NCBI GenBank assembly: GCA_002356515.1
Contig: AP017605.1
Location: 6,123,020-6,187,019, forward strand
From: Mesorhizobium loti
GTDB lineage: Bacteria > Pseudomonadota > Alphaproteobacteria > Rhizobiales > Rhizobiaceae
Direction: 5' to 3'
Length of the DNA: 64,000 bases
Shown: positions 29,126 through 37,392 of the stretch, piece by piece
How the letters are laid out: the number at the start of each line of letters is the position of its first letter
Numbering within the stretch: the stretch's first letter is position 1
Notes under the pieces: model-generated
What the model was told of the DNA's origin: nothing
Database searches by the model: none
What the model saw: the letters and a program-made list of their open reading frames with translations, nothing else
Program-made: the position numbers and the translations under genes

Positions 29126-30211
29126 CTATAGTTCGAACCGCAATTGACGTTGATCCGGCGGTGACACAGCGCCAAGCGACGAGAGTGTTATACCCAACAG
29201 GCGGATGCCTTGGCGTAGCGGAAATACCGACCTCAGGAGATCGGCTGCCAGCTCTTCAAAATCAGGAAGTTCGATCGGCGCCGCCACGGTGCGACTACGC
29301 GTGATCTGCTGGAAGTCGGCGAATTTGACCTTAAGTGTGACCGTCCGGCCCCGGATGCCTTTGCCTTCACAGTATCCCCAGACCTTGGCGATCAGCGGCT
29401 TGAGTTCGGCGATTGATGCATCGAGATCGACGATGTCAGCTGTGAATGTGTCCTCGGCGCCGATCGATTTGCGTGGCCGATCCGGCTCGACCGCGCGTTC
29501 ATCGATGGCGCGCGCGATCTGATAGTACCAGAGCCCAGACTTTCCGAAATGCTGTTGCAGGAAGGGGAGCGACCTCTCCTTGAGATCGGCGCCGGTCTCG
29601 ATGCCGAGCGCTTCCATCTTCGCGGCTGTCGCGGGGCCGACACCATGAAATTTCCTGACTGGCAGACTCTCCACGAAGGCCGGCCCGTGGCGTGGCGTGA
29701 TGACGAACTGGCCATTTGGCTTGTTCTGACCGGACGCCATCTTGGCGAGAAATTTGTTGTAGGAGATGCCTGCGGAAGCGGTCAGACCGGTCACCTGCAG
29801 GATCTTCGCCCTGATCATCTCGGCAATCGTCGTGGCAGAGGAAATGTTGAGCCGGTTCTGCGTCACGTCGAGATAGGCCTCGTCGAGCGAGAGCGGTTCG
29901 ATGAGATCGGTATGTTCGGCGAACACGTCGCGGATCTGGGCCGAGACTGCCCGGTAGACGTCGAAGCGGGGCGGCACGAAGATCAGCTCGGGGCATTTGC
30001 GCTTTGCCGTGACCGAAGGCATGGCGGAGCGAACGCCGAACGCGCGGGCCTCATAGCTTGCGGCCGCGACCACGCCGCGGGCCGCGGCCCCGCCGACGGC
30101 AAGCGGCTTGCCGCGCAGTTCTGGATTGTCGCGCTGTTCGACCGACGCATAGAACGCATCCATGTCGACATGGATGATCTTGCGCGGGTCGGCGGCGCGT
30201 TCAGGGGCCAT
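29126..30211 (-). CDS. dinB: DNA polymerase IV (Y-family translesion polymerase)
   Basis: A 361-aa error-prone polymerase. The catalytic acidic residues are in HVDMDAFYASVEQ (about 14-26) and SLDEAYLDV (about 108), followed by the HhH region (FHGVGPATAAKMEALGI) and the little-finger domain. The C-terminus QLRFEL resembles a beta-clamp binding motif. Complete, normal length. Extra dinB copies are frequent on plasmids and islands. I saw no clear alphaproteobacterial LexA box (GTTC-N7-GTTC) before it, so SOS control is uncertain. It is encoded against the direction of the surrounding element genes. Confidence 0.95.
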   Translation of the reverse strand: MAPERAADPRKIIHVDMDAFYASVEQRDNPELRGKPLAVGGAAARGVVAAASYEARAFGVRSAMPSVTAKRKCPELIFVPPRFDVYRAVSAQIRDVFAEHTDLIEPLSLDEAYLDVTQNRLNISSATTIAEMIRAKILQVTGLTASAGISYNKFLAKMASGQNKPNGQFVITPRHGPAFVESLPVRKFHGVGPATAAKMEALGIETGADLKERSLPFLQQHFGKSGLWYYQIARAIDERAVEPDRPRKSIGAEDTFTADIVDLDASIAELKPLIAKVWGYCEGKGIRGRTVTLKVKFADFQQITRSRTVAAPIELPDFEELAADLLRSVFPLRQGIRLLGITLSSLGAVSPPDQRQLRFEL

Positions 30212-30410
30212 TTGCCTGCAATGTCATTTCGCCAGGATATGCGCTTCGTGCTTCCGGATGCTACAATCTTCAGATCGCAAATTCAGCCTGTCTGCGACCC
30301 TGGCGGAGATACGAAATCGCGAACTTCTCCCGGGAAGGGTGTATGTCGGAATTTCCGACAAGCCCTTGGGCGGCTAATTTGCCGGCGCCCTTCGGTAAGC
30401 CGGGTCGACG

Positions 30411-30449
30411 GGCACCGCTGCATCAGGCGCGTCCGCAGGCAGCGGTGCC
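30411..30449 (+). promoter_or_regulatory. perfect 11-bp inverted repeat upstream of the fseA-like gene
   Basis: GGCACCGCTGC at 30411-30421 and its reverse complement at 30439-30449, with a 17-base loop. It lies in the 369-bp spacer 30212-30580, about 130 bases before the DUF6499 start. It could be an operator dyad or an RNA stem; no T-tract follows. Small open frames in this spacer show no family features. Confidence 0.5.
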
Positions 30450-30580
30450 GCAGTGGCTTAATGCATCCATGCCATCTCTCGGCGCCGGGACCTCTCCTCG
30501 GCCATCGTCAATGACGGAATCCAAGGATTTCGCTCAACGCCGCGTCCCCCTATCAACTCCTTGAGAAGGGAAGGATGCGA

Positions 30581-31331
30581 ATGAAGCCGGATACATCGCA
30601 GTGGCGTGATCCACAGGCATATGCGTTCGTCAAAGGCGCCGCCGCTGATGCGATCGCCTGGGAATTCCTGCGACGCAATTCGCAGTATCAGCAGGACTTC
30701 GCTGCCTCCCGCTCAGGGAAGGCGATGCGCGCGTTGCGCAAGCGCTGGGGTTTGCAGTTTCGCCGCCAGGCCTGACCAATCCGCAGTCGAGCAGCCCGTC
30801 TATTGGGCGCCTCAGGTAGACCCTGGGGTCGTGACCCTAGTCGAGGTTCCGCCGGATCTGCGAGCGCGAGAGGCTATCGCCTCCGACGTCTCGCTGGCCG
30901 CGGGCCGGCATGACGAGGTGGGCCTTCACATGCGCTCTTCGCCGGGCGGCACGCAACTGGCGCTTCTCGGCGACGCGCAGCCAGGCGAACCGCTTGCCGC
31001 CATCATCCCGCTCGACGATATGGCCCACGACCGGCTCCAGGCGATCGAGCGGTTCATCCGCTCGATCCATACGCAGCACGTTCCGGACGCCCGCTTGACT
31101 GGGGCCCAGCGCCGACGCCTTGGCCTCATGCTGCGATGCCTGGATGGCCGCGACCAGCGGGCATCCCATTTTGAAGTCGCGACCGCCTTGTTCGGTCGGC
31201 GGCTGGTCAGCGCCGCCGACTGGCAGGACTCGGCTTTTCGCTACCAGACGCATCGCCTCGTGCGCGACGGCCTGAAGATGGTCGAGCGCGGCTACTGCCA
31301 ATTGTTGCGCGCCCGAAGGCGTCATCTCTGA
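30581..31331 (+). CDS. fseA: FseA-like excision activator made by +1 ribosomal frameshift (DUF6499-DUF2285)
   Basis: Two overlapping open frames encode what is one protein in many relatives. Frame one (30581-30775) gives a DUF6499 domain: MKPDTSQWRDPQAY, then WEFLRRNSQYQQDF, ending in RKRWGLQF. Frame two (open from 30606, ending 31331) is +1 to it and gives a DUF2285 domain: YWAPQVDPGVV to DGLKMVERGYCQLLRARRR. In ICEMlSymR7A the corresponding genes msi172 and msi171 are joined by programmed +1 frameshifting into FseA, the activator of excision genes (published). Here a shift at TTT-C (30758-30761) makes a fused protein of about 249 aa. Start ATG 30581 is favoured by AAGG six bases upstream; ATG 30575 is the alternative. 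The likely target is the excisionase promoter near 17.9 kb. Confidence 0.8.
30755..30764 (+). other. candidate +1 frameshift site CAG TTT CGC C
   Basis: In the DUF6499 frame the codons are CAG TTT CGC; slippage of the Phe tRNA from TTT (30758-30760) to TTC (30759-30761) enters the DUF2285 frame exactly where homologues continue (QF to AARPDQS). The stop of the first frame is only 12 bases further (TGA 30773-30775), leaving a narrow window for the shift. Confidence 0.55.
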
Positions 31332-31865
31332 CGAGTGCCGCCGGCCGCTTGTCCACTTTCTTGCACTGTCTCCGAGCCTACGCCTGTTCTCAATCCTGAA
31401 GCGAACGGCCGCTTTGCGCCCAATCTCGGTCATAGGGTCTACCCTAGCGGCCTCCCAAAAGCGGACATGGAAGCGGATTGAGGAGGGGGCATTGGGACTG
31501 TCAATGCTTACTCGGCCATCCATGCTCCAGGCATGTCGATGTCAACGAACAAGGAAGCTGATCGGTGGATGGAATCCCAGGAGCCCGATTGCTTCGTCGG
31601 CATTCGAGGCTTCGTAGACGACAGAACCTTTTCGCTGAAGGAAGTCAACGACATCCATGCGAGAGAGGTCCTCGATAGTGAGCACGGGCAATCGCGAATT
31701 GGTAAGCGAAATCAATTAGATGTAAATATATCCGGAGGAGGAGTGACCGCCCATTGGCCAAAAGAGAAAGTTAACCCAGTCTCGTAGCTTTAGGATGACC
31801 TAATATACAATTCTGGCTATGATCAATTCCTAAGGGAAAGGGGGGCGTCTCTCAGGAGGAACGCC
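31332..31865. other. 534-bp gap with one doubtful open frame
   Basis: Holds an 84-codon open frame (31533-31787) without a good ribosome binding site or recognisable domain; base composition turns AT-rich near its end (around 31720-31830), suggesting promoter sequence for the next gene. Nothing else stands out. Confidence 0.4.
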
Positions 31866-32207
31866 ATGTCACGCCTTGTGCTTTCTGCATCCGCGCTTTT
31901 GACGCTCATGGTTCTCTGTCCATCTGGCCAGGCTCATGCTGCCAGCATAACCCTGGACTGTGACAAAGGCAGCAAAGTCGTATCCGTCCAAGGAGGCAGT
32001 TGTAGCACCACGCCCCACCAGCAGGTTTCATGCACCGGTGACAACGGAGGCTCAGCGGGCGCAAGCTGCCATAATGGCAATGCAGATTGCTCAAGCACCT
32101 CCGGGAGCGGAACGTGCGCGCCCCCAGCGAAGGCGGTTCTACCACCTGGGACACCGCCGAAACATAAGTACCCCCGTCCCCCAAAGCACGGCACAACCTA
32201 CAAATAG
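31866..32207 (+). CDS. small secreted Cys/Ser/Gly-rich protein
   Basis: A 113-aa protein with a clear Sec signal peptide (residues 1-25, cleavage probably after AHA). The mature part has several cysteines (in LDCDKGS, GSCSTT, VSCTGD, ASCHNG, ADCSST and GTCAPP) that could form three disulfides, and a Pro/Lys-rich tail (PPGTPPKHKYPRPPKH). A strong GGAGG lies six bases before the ATG. I do not recognise the family; it may be an exported hypothetical protein of rhizobia. A hairpin that overlaps its stop codon ends the transcript. Confidence 0.75.
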   Translation: MSRLVLSASALLTLMVLCPSGQAHAASITLDCDKGSKVVSVQGGSCSTTPHQQVSCTGDNGGSAGASCHNGNADCSSTSGSGTCAPPAKAVLPPGTPPKHKYPRPPKHGTTYK

Positions 32208-32231
32208 GGGCGCTCCCGCGAGCCCCTATTT
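32202..32231 (+). terminator. terminator hairpin overlapping the stop of the secreted protein
   Basis: AAATAGGGG (32202-32210) pairs with CCCCTATTT (32223-32231), with a small inner CTC/GAG stem. The stop codon TAG is inside the left arm. The A and T ends make it work in both directions. Confidence 0.7.
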
Positions 32232-32329
32232 CCGCTCCGTCCATGACCAGTCCATCGCCACGCGCATGGCAGGTGTCGGACATCCGATGCCGGTGCGGGC
32301 ACGCAGTTGGGGCGGAACGGGTCGGCATC

Positions 32330-32825
32330 GAGGGCGGCGACTTCCTGGCCCTGCAGGACCAGATAACCCGCAGGGTCACGGCTTCGATCGGAACAAAATT
32401 AGGGGCGGTTGAGATGCACGTTCAAACGCCTGGCTGACCCAGCTACGGCGTTTGCCCAATCGGATACCCGCAGAACGGTTCCAGCGGGTGATGGCGCTGA
32501 GCCCGATGGATCCGTTCGCGTTCGCCGTGGGACTGGGAATGGGCTACGCCTTGGCCAAGACGGCTCCTTTTCCCAGGCCGTCGCGATCGCCCGTGAGTTC
32601 ATCGCCGCCCACCCCGACATCATCACGTCCTATCGGTACCTTGCCGCCTGGTCGGCGATGAACGGCGACCCGAAGACCGCTCGCTGGGCCGCTCAAAAGC
32701 TCTTGGCCGCGCAGCCGAGTTTCACGATCGAGCGATCCCGGTCGCTGCCGGTCTTCCACAACACCCCGGATCGGGCATACCAGGTGGCCGAAGGCTTGGA
32801 GCTGGCGGGGTTGCCCGAGCGCTGA
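32330..32825 (+). pseudogene. remnant of a cyclase/TolB/TPR protein
   Basis: Pieces of one ancestral protein lie in successive frames. About 32334-32390 encodes GDFLALQDQITRRVTASIG, the segment that follows the TolB-like domain in class III cyclase-TPR proteins. About 32470-32560 gives FQRVMALSPMDPFAFAVGLG (a TPR), and the frame ending at 32825 gives AVAIAREFIAAHPDIITSYRYLAAW and a C-terminus LAGLPER like that of the intact cyclase genes nearby. Frameshifts and deletions separate them, and the cyclase domain is missing. Non-functional remnant, family assignment by recognition. Confidence 0.6.
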
Positions 32826-32941
32826 TCAGCCAACCGTTTCTACCTGCAGGCAGGCGGCTTCTGCGGCCTCGACGCAATACGCGGCATCGTCGCCCAGCAC
32901 GAGTGAGGAACAGATGCTCGCAGAGGTCCGGCGGCTGCCTT

Positions 32942-33217
32942 CTACCAATTGCCCGTTCGGTTCTGCGATGCGCTCATGAGCGCGCGAGAGGCGGATCGAT
33001 CGAAGCTGTCGGAGCAGGCCGCTTCGACGTCAAATTTTGTCAAGCCAACGTCGCGTAAGTGGAAATTGGACAGCCGGCCAACAGAGCGCTCTATCTCGCG
33101 CCGGGTCCGCCACTCATGGACAAAGGCGAGCAGGCGTTCGAACGAATGAAGGGAAGTCCCCGGCACGCGCCGTGCGGTCTGGGCTAGTGTCGCTTGTGCC
33201 GCGTTACGCCTGGTCAT
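32942..33217 (-). CDS. DUF1127 (YjiS-like) small protein
   Basis: A 91-aa protein whose middle (FVHEWRTRREIERSVGRLSNFHLRDVGLTKFDVE) is the DUF1127 motif: an Arg-rich helix followed by L-x-D-(I/V)-G-L. Small DUF1127 proteins are abundant in rhizobia; some bind RNA and affect phosphate and carbon metabolism. GGAGG lies eight bases before the ATG at 33217. Divergent from the HxlR-like gene. The C-terminal 25 residues (after EAACSDS) are not part of the domain. Confidence 0.8.
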   Translation of the reverse strand: MTRRNAAQATLAQTARRVPGTSLHSFERLLAFVHEWRTRREIERSVGRLSNFHLRDVGLTKFDVEAACSDSFDRSASRALMSASQNRTGNW

Positions 33218-33372
33218 GTTATCCTCCGTTGGTCGAGGTTGCGCGAAAGAAGATCACCATGACGGGGGAAGAGGGTAAGTCGCCAGCGCAGCTTCGGAAG
33301 CGTTCAGCTTCAGATTGTGAACTGGCCTTAACCCTTCTGGATGCCTAACTTGCGGCAGAGGAGCGTTCAGCC

Positions 33373-34080
33373 ATGACGCGACGGCCTTACGGATTGCTCT
33401 GCCCGATCTCGCGCGCCTGCGAGTTCCTGGAGCCGCGCTGGACGATCCAAATCCTGACAGAGCTTTGGAACGGCTCGACCCGCTTCAACGACATTCGCAA
33501 GGGCGTAGGCAACATCTCGTCCGCCCTCTTGTCGAGGCGGCTCAAGGAGATGGAAGCGTTGGGCCTAGTCGAGCGCATCGAGGACGAGGCGTCGGGCACC
33601 ATCGCCTATTTGCGCACCTAGAAGTCGATCAAGCTCGAGCCCGCGATGAACGCGCTGGCGGAATGGGCGCAATGCAACATCGAGGCGGAGGTCGCGCTCG
33701 CCGACGTGGATGTTTCCACTCTGATGTGGTTGGTGCGGCGAAAGATCGACCTCGCTGAGCTGCCGAGGCGGCGTGCCGTCATCCGCTTCCATTTCCGGGA
33801 CGATCCCCCGCCGAAGTACCCTCATTACTGGCTTGTGGTCGAGCCGGGCGCCAATGTGCCCGAGCTATGCTCAGCCGACCCGCGGCGGGACGTCGACCTT
33901 TACGTCGAGACCGGCATTGTTTCGCTGGGGGCCATCCTGGAGGGCCGCTCAAGCATCGAGCGCGAGAAAGAAAGGGGCGGCCTTTTCCTAAGCGGCGACC
34001 CCGGCCTTGCCCGCAGCATGGACCGTTGGCTGCGAACCTCGGTCTATGCAGCACTCGAAGGAATCATCCCGCTTTCTTGA
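33373..34080 (+). pseudogene. HxlR-family regulator interrupted by an in-frame amber codon
   Basis: Reading one frame from the ATG at 33373 gives a typical HxlR winged HTH (YGLLCPISRACEFLEPRWTIQILTELWNG, then LLSRRLKEMEALGLVERI), a stop TAG at 33619-33621, then without any shift the natural continuation KSIKLEPAMNALAEWAQ and about 140 more residues with the C-terminal domain common to this subgroup. One base change (for example GAG to TAG) explains it. The first 82 codons alone could still make a DNA-binding domain; a restart at 33646 would make only the C-terminal domain. AGAGGAG lies nine bases before the first ATG. Confidence 0.75.
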
Positions 34081-34263
34081 ACCATACTGCGGTTGCGGCC
34101 CGACGAGTGGATGCTCGCTCGTTGCCGTTCAACGCCTGCTATAGTGACTGGCGCACATGACAGGCCGCACTACATCTCCTGATCCGGCGGTTTCAACCGG
34201 CTTTGTGCATTAGCTCCTGTCCGCCCTTTCCAACTTCGTCGGCGATCGCGCGCCTTGTTCGTT

Positions 34264-34632
34264 CTATGCGATGACTGGCTCCCTGTAGCGCTCGCCGCTT
34301 GTCATCAATGCCCAGACCATGCGGGCGGTCTTGTTGGCCAGCGCAACCGCCGCAACCTTGGTTGTTCGTCGCGCCATCAACTGCACGAGCCATGGCCTGC
34401 TGGTCCCGTTCCGTTCGGCATAGCGGATGACCGCCATTGCGCCGACTACGAGCAATTGTCGCGGGTAGCGATTGCCGCGCATGCTCGAGGCGCCGCTCAG
34501 GGTCGTGAAGGAACAGATCCTCGAGAACGATCGCAGGGTTCGGGCGAGTGCGCGTGAGACCGAGCTTGGTCGCACTTGATGGGAATCCCAGGCGTCGGCC
34601 CGCTGCTGGCGAGTGCATTCGTGGCTACGGTC
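34264..34632. mobile_element. scrambled remnants of an IS110/IS1111-type transposase
   Basis: On the minus strand 34264 to about 34515 encodes the C-terminal domain of an IS1111-like transposase (RQLLVVGAMAVIRYAE, ARRTTKVAAVALANKTARMVWALM). On the plus strand 34579-34632 encodes GIPGVGPLLASAFVATV, the helix-hairpin-helix part that should come just before it. The two parts are now in opposite orientation, so an inversion or two insertions took place. No intact transposase gene remains. Confidence 0.65.
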
Positions 34633-34668
34633 GTTTGGGGAACGGCTTCATTCCGATTGCGCGCCAAA

Positions 34669-36606
34669 TCAACCCGATCCCGCCTTCTGTCGCTCTTTGT
34701 CGCATGATTTCACGTGGATCATATTGGGGTTTTCTTTCAGCTCCGCCCGTGTGGCGCAGGCTCGGAGTCCAGCCTTTCTTGCGCCTTCTGCAACAAGCTC
34801 GGTCTCGTGCTCCCCGCCGACAAACCACTTGGTGAGAAATTTCTCCGCAGTCCAGTCGGGGTCATCTTTCAACACCATGGCCGCAGCTTTCTTCGCCTCT
34901 TCCGGCTGGTTCAGGTAGCCATACAGCATGGCAAGAAAGGATTTCTCGTTTATCGAAGGGCCTGTCACAAGTTTCGCATAATTAAGCGATTTATCGAACT
35001 GCTCCTGAAAAAAGTATCCCCAGTAAAGACCGTAATTATACCAATTCGGGTAGTGAGGATTTAGCAAAATCGCTCTCTCGGAGAGACGGACCGCCCGCGC
35101 GGACTGGCTGGCAGCAATGTTCGTGGCAATTAGCGCAAGAGTGTCTGCATCGTTTGGCGCAAGGGCTTCTGCTCTGTCGAACTCGACAAGCGCTTGCGCC
35201 CACTCACCATTCCAGTTGAGAGCCTGGCCGAGAGCGCCATGGGCCTCATTGTTGTTGGGATCGAGCTCCACTGCTTTTCGGGCAGCCTCAAGCTGCTTTA
35301 ACAGTGCCTGCTGGGGCGAGTCAGCAAAGCCATAGCCGTACATGAGACTGTACACATAGGCCAAGCCGACGTAGGCCCGCGCCATCTGTGGATCGAGTTC
35401 GATGGCCTTGCGGAACAGCCTCTCTCCTTCGATCAACCCATCTTTCGTGACGCCTCCTACAGGGGTTAAGGCCACCGCATCGGCCATCAAATAGGTGTCA
35501 TAAGCCGTCAGACTGTTGGGCGGCTTGTGCTGGGCGAGTTTAAACTGCGATTTGCGAATGACGCCGACCTGGGACCCCAAGGTATTTGCGATCTTCGCAG
35601 TGACGTCGCTCTGCACCTCAAAGATATCTTCGTCCGGCCGATCGTAGCGCTCGGACCAAAGGTCGGCGCCTGTGACAGCGTCAACAAGCTGCGCCCTGAT
35701 GCGAACGCGATCGCCGATCGCCTGCAGGCTGCCCTCTAGAACAAACCTCACCCCCAGATCCGCACCGACCTGGCGAACGTCCGCTGACGTGGCCCTGTAA
35801 GCGTCGGTCGAGTGGCGTGCGATGACAAGAACATGGTCCGCTTGGGACAGCTCAGAGATGATGTCCTCTGATATCCCGTCAGCGATCCGTTCCCATTTGG
35901 GGTCATCGCCGAGATTGTCGAACGGCAAAACGGCAATCGACGCTTCATCGAAAGCCGCGCCCGATGGTTTCCACCAGTGCTGGGTGCCAAGAACGGCGGC
36001 GGCTGTGACCGCCACAACAACAGCCAACCCTTCCGGCATCAGCCATTTGTTGCGCAAGCGACGAGCTTTGAGCAGGTGGCGTCGAGGCTGCCCGTTCAGA
36101 TTCACCCGGTAGACCGGCACAGGCTCGGCGATGTTCTTCACGCGCTGCTCGCCGATGGCCTCGAAGGCAAACGCAAGCTTCTTCTCTACCTCCTTGGCCA
36201 CCTTGCCGGACACGTAGACGCCACCGGGCTCCGCGATTTGCTCCAGACGCGCGGCTATGTTGACACCTTCGCCATAGCGGTCGTCGCCCTCGACGATCAC
36301 CTCGCCGAGATTGATGCCGATACGCATTTGGAAGCGCTGCCCCTCGGGAACGGCCGCGTTGCGCTCCACGAGGCCTTTTTGCAGCGCCATGGCGCATTCG
36401 ACGGCGTCTACGACGCTGGAGAACTCAGCCAGCAGACCATCGCCCATGAGCTTGAATATATAACCATGATGACTGGAGATTTCGGGCTCGAATAGTTCCT
36501 TGCGGCCGGCCTTGAGACGCTCGAACGTGCCCTGTTCGTCCTGCTCCATCAAAGCGGAGTAGCCGACCACGTCCGCGGCAAGAATGGCAGCAAGCTTCCG
36601 GTCCAT
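34669..36606 (-). CDS. class III adenylate/guanylate cyclase with TolB-like and TPR domains
   Basis: A 645-aa membrane-anchored signalling protein. Domains in order: cyclase catalytic domain (1-165) with metal-binding Asp in LAADVVGYS and in LMGDGLLAEF, and YGEGVNIAARLEQIAEPGGVYVS; a single TM helix (about 198-216); a TolB-like domain beginning SIAVLPFDNLGDDP (about 228); and TPRs to about 560. This architecture is abundant in Mesorhizobium and Bradyrhizobium. It should make cAMP (or cGMP) in response to an unknown cue. The ATG at 36606 has GGGGAG upstream. The last 40 residues, rich in Lys/Cys, differ from relatives. One of several cyclase-type genes in this region. Confidence 0.9.
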   Translation of the reverse strand: MDRKLAAILAADVVGYSALMEQDEQGTFERLKAGRKELFEPEISSHHGYIFKLMGDGLLAEFSSVVDAVECAMALQKGLVERNAAVPEGQRFQMRIGINLGEVIVEGDDRYGEGVNIAARLEQIAEPGGVYVSGKVAKEVEKKLAFAFEAIGEQRVKNIAEPVPVYRVNLNGQPRRHLLKARRLRNKWLMPEGLAVVVAVTAAAVLGTQHWWKPSGAAFDEASIAVLPFDNLGDDPKWERIADGISEDIISELSQADHVLVIARHSTDAYRATSADVRQVGADLGVRFVLEGSLQAIGDRVRIRAQLVDAVTGADLWSERYDRPDEDIFEVQSDVTAKIANTLGSQVGVIRKSQFKLAQHKPPNSLTAYDTYLMADAVALTPVGGVTKDGLIEGERLFRKAIELDPQMARAYVGLAYVYSLMYGYGFADSPQQALLKQLEAARKAVELDPNNNEAHGALGQALNWNGEWAQALVEFDRAEALAPNDADTLALIATNIAASQSARAVRLSERAILLNPHYPNWYNYGLYWGYFFQEQFDKSLNYAKLVTGPSINEKSFLAMLYGYLNQPEEAKKAAAMVLKDDPDWTAEKFLTKWFVGGEHETELVAEGARKAGLRACATRAELKENPNMIHVKSCDKERQKAGSG

Positions 36607-37392
36607 GACCGCTCCCCGCACGCCTGATAGCGTAGTTCTGAGCGCCCGTCTCAGGCGGCAGTGTCGGTGACGCTGCCCGGGCTGCGTGGGAGACCTTCCG
36701 GGGTCCCGCTCGCATCATTAGATATATCTAAAATGATGTCGAGGGCTTGGTGGCTCGGTCGGTCCGAGCCGGCGTCAGTTCCACCTCCTACGCATCCCGC
36801 AAAACCGAAGAGTGGAGGTAATAGTCCGAGTGGTGCAACGGAACCCGCCGAGCCTCACTAGTAGGCCATCCAGTGACTAAGTCCCTTCTCGTTGGGTGTC
36901 TCAAAACCAACAGGATGCCCCGCCAGTCAGTAATGAGGAGTGGCGGGCATCCTCGTTTGCCCAATGAAAAGCCCAGCGCTACGGGCAGACAACGACGGGG
37001 CGGCAAGTGGGCTGCCCCCCTGAACCACCCGCCTAATATTCCAGTTGCTTAAGGGGGACCTCGGCGGTCAAAGCGAATAGCATTTCAGGTCGGGCGGCTT
37101 GTCAGGTCATCCGCCAAGGGCGGCCCCAACAGGTCAGAAGCGGAGTGACGGCTTTCCGGCTCCGCGGCGAGGTTATCAGACGTTCGAACTGCTCCGGGAC
37201 GTGAGCCCACGTTTGTTTCCACCTACGTCCGATGGCAGCTGACTTGCTCCTGTCGAGGCTGCGTCCCAATATCATCTGGTGGGGGCTGTTTTCTGGTAAG
37301 TTTGATCTGGAGCAAATCGCTCCATAACCGCGCGCGCTACCTTTTTGTCTGAGTTTGCCTCAGCGAGGAGTCCAATCTGGACCGACCCTGCC
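36607..37392. other. 786-bp intergenic region with a hairpin
   Basis: No supported gene. Contains the promoter of the cyclase gene on the left and that of the oxidoreductase on the right. A hairpin with 12-13 bp arms and one bulged C (36912-36925 against 36941-36953) could be a terminator or the trace of a small element. Short frames such as 36788-37006 on the minus strand have no features of a real protein. Confidence 0.5.

Noticed and set aside
30343..30564. 73-codon open frame before the fseA-like gene as a QseM-like antiactivator
   Set aside because: Its sequence shows no DUF2285-like features; Pro/Arg/Ser-rich and probably untranslated leader.
31533..31787. 84-codon open frame as a gene
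   Set aside because: No ribosome binding site close to the ATG, no known domain and no conserved look; kept only as a remark in the gap description.
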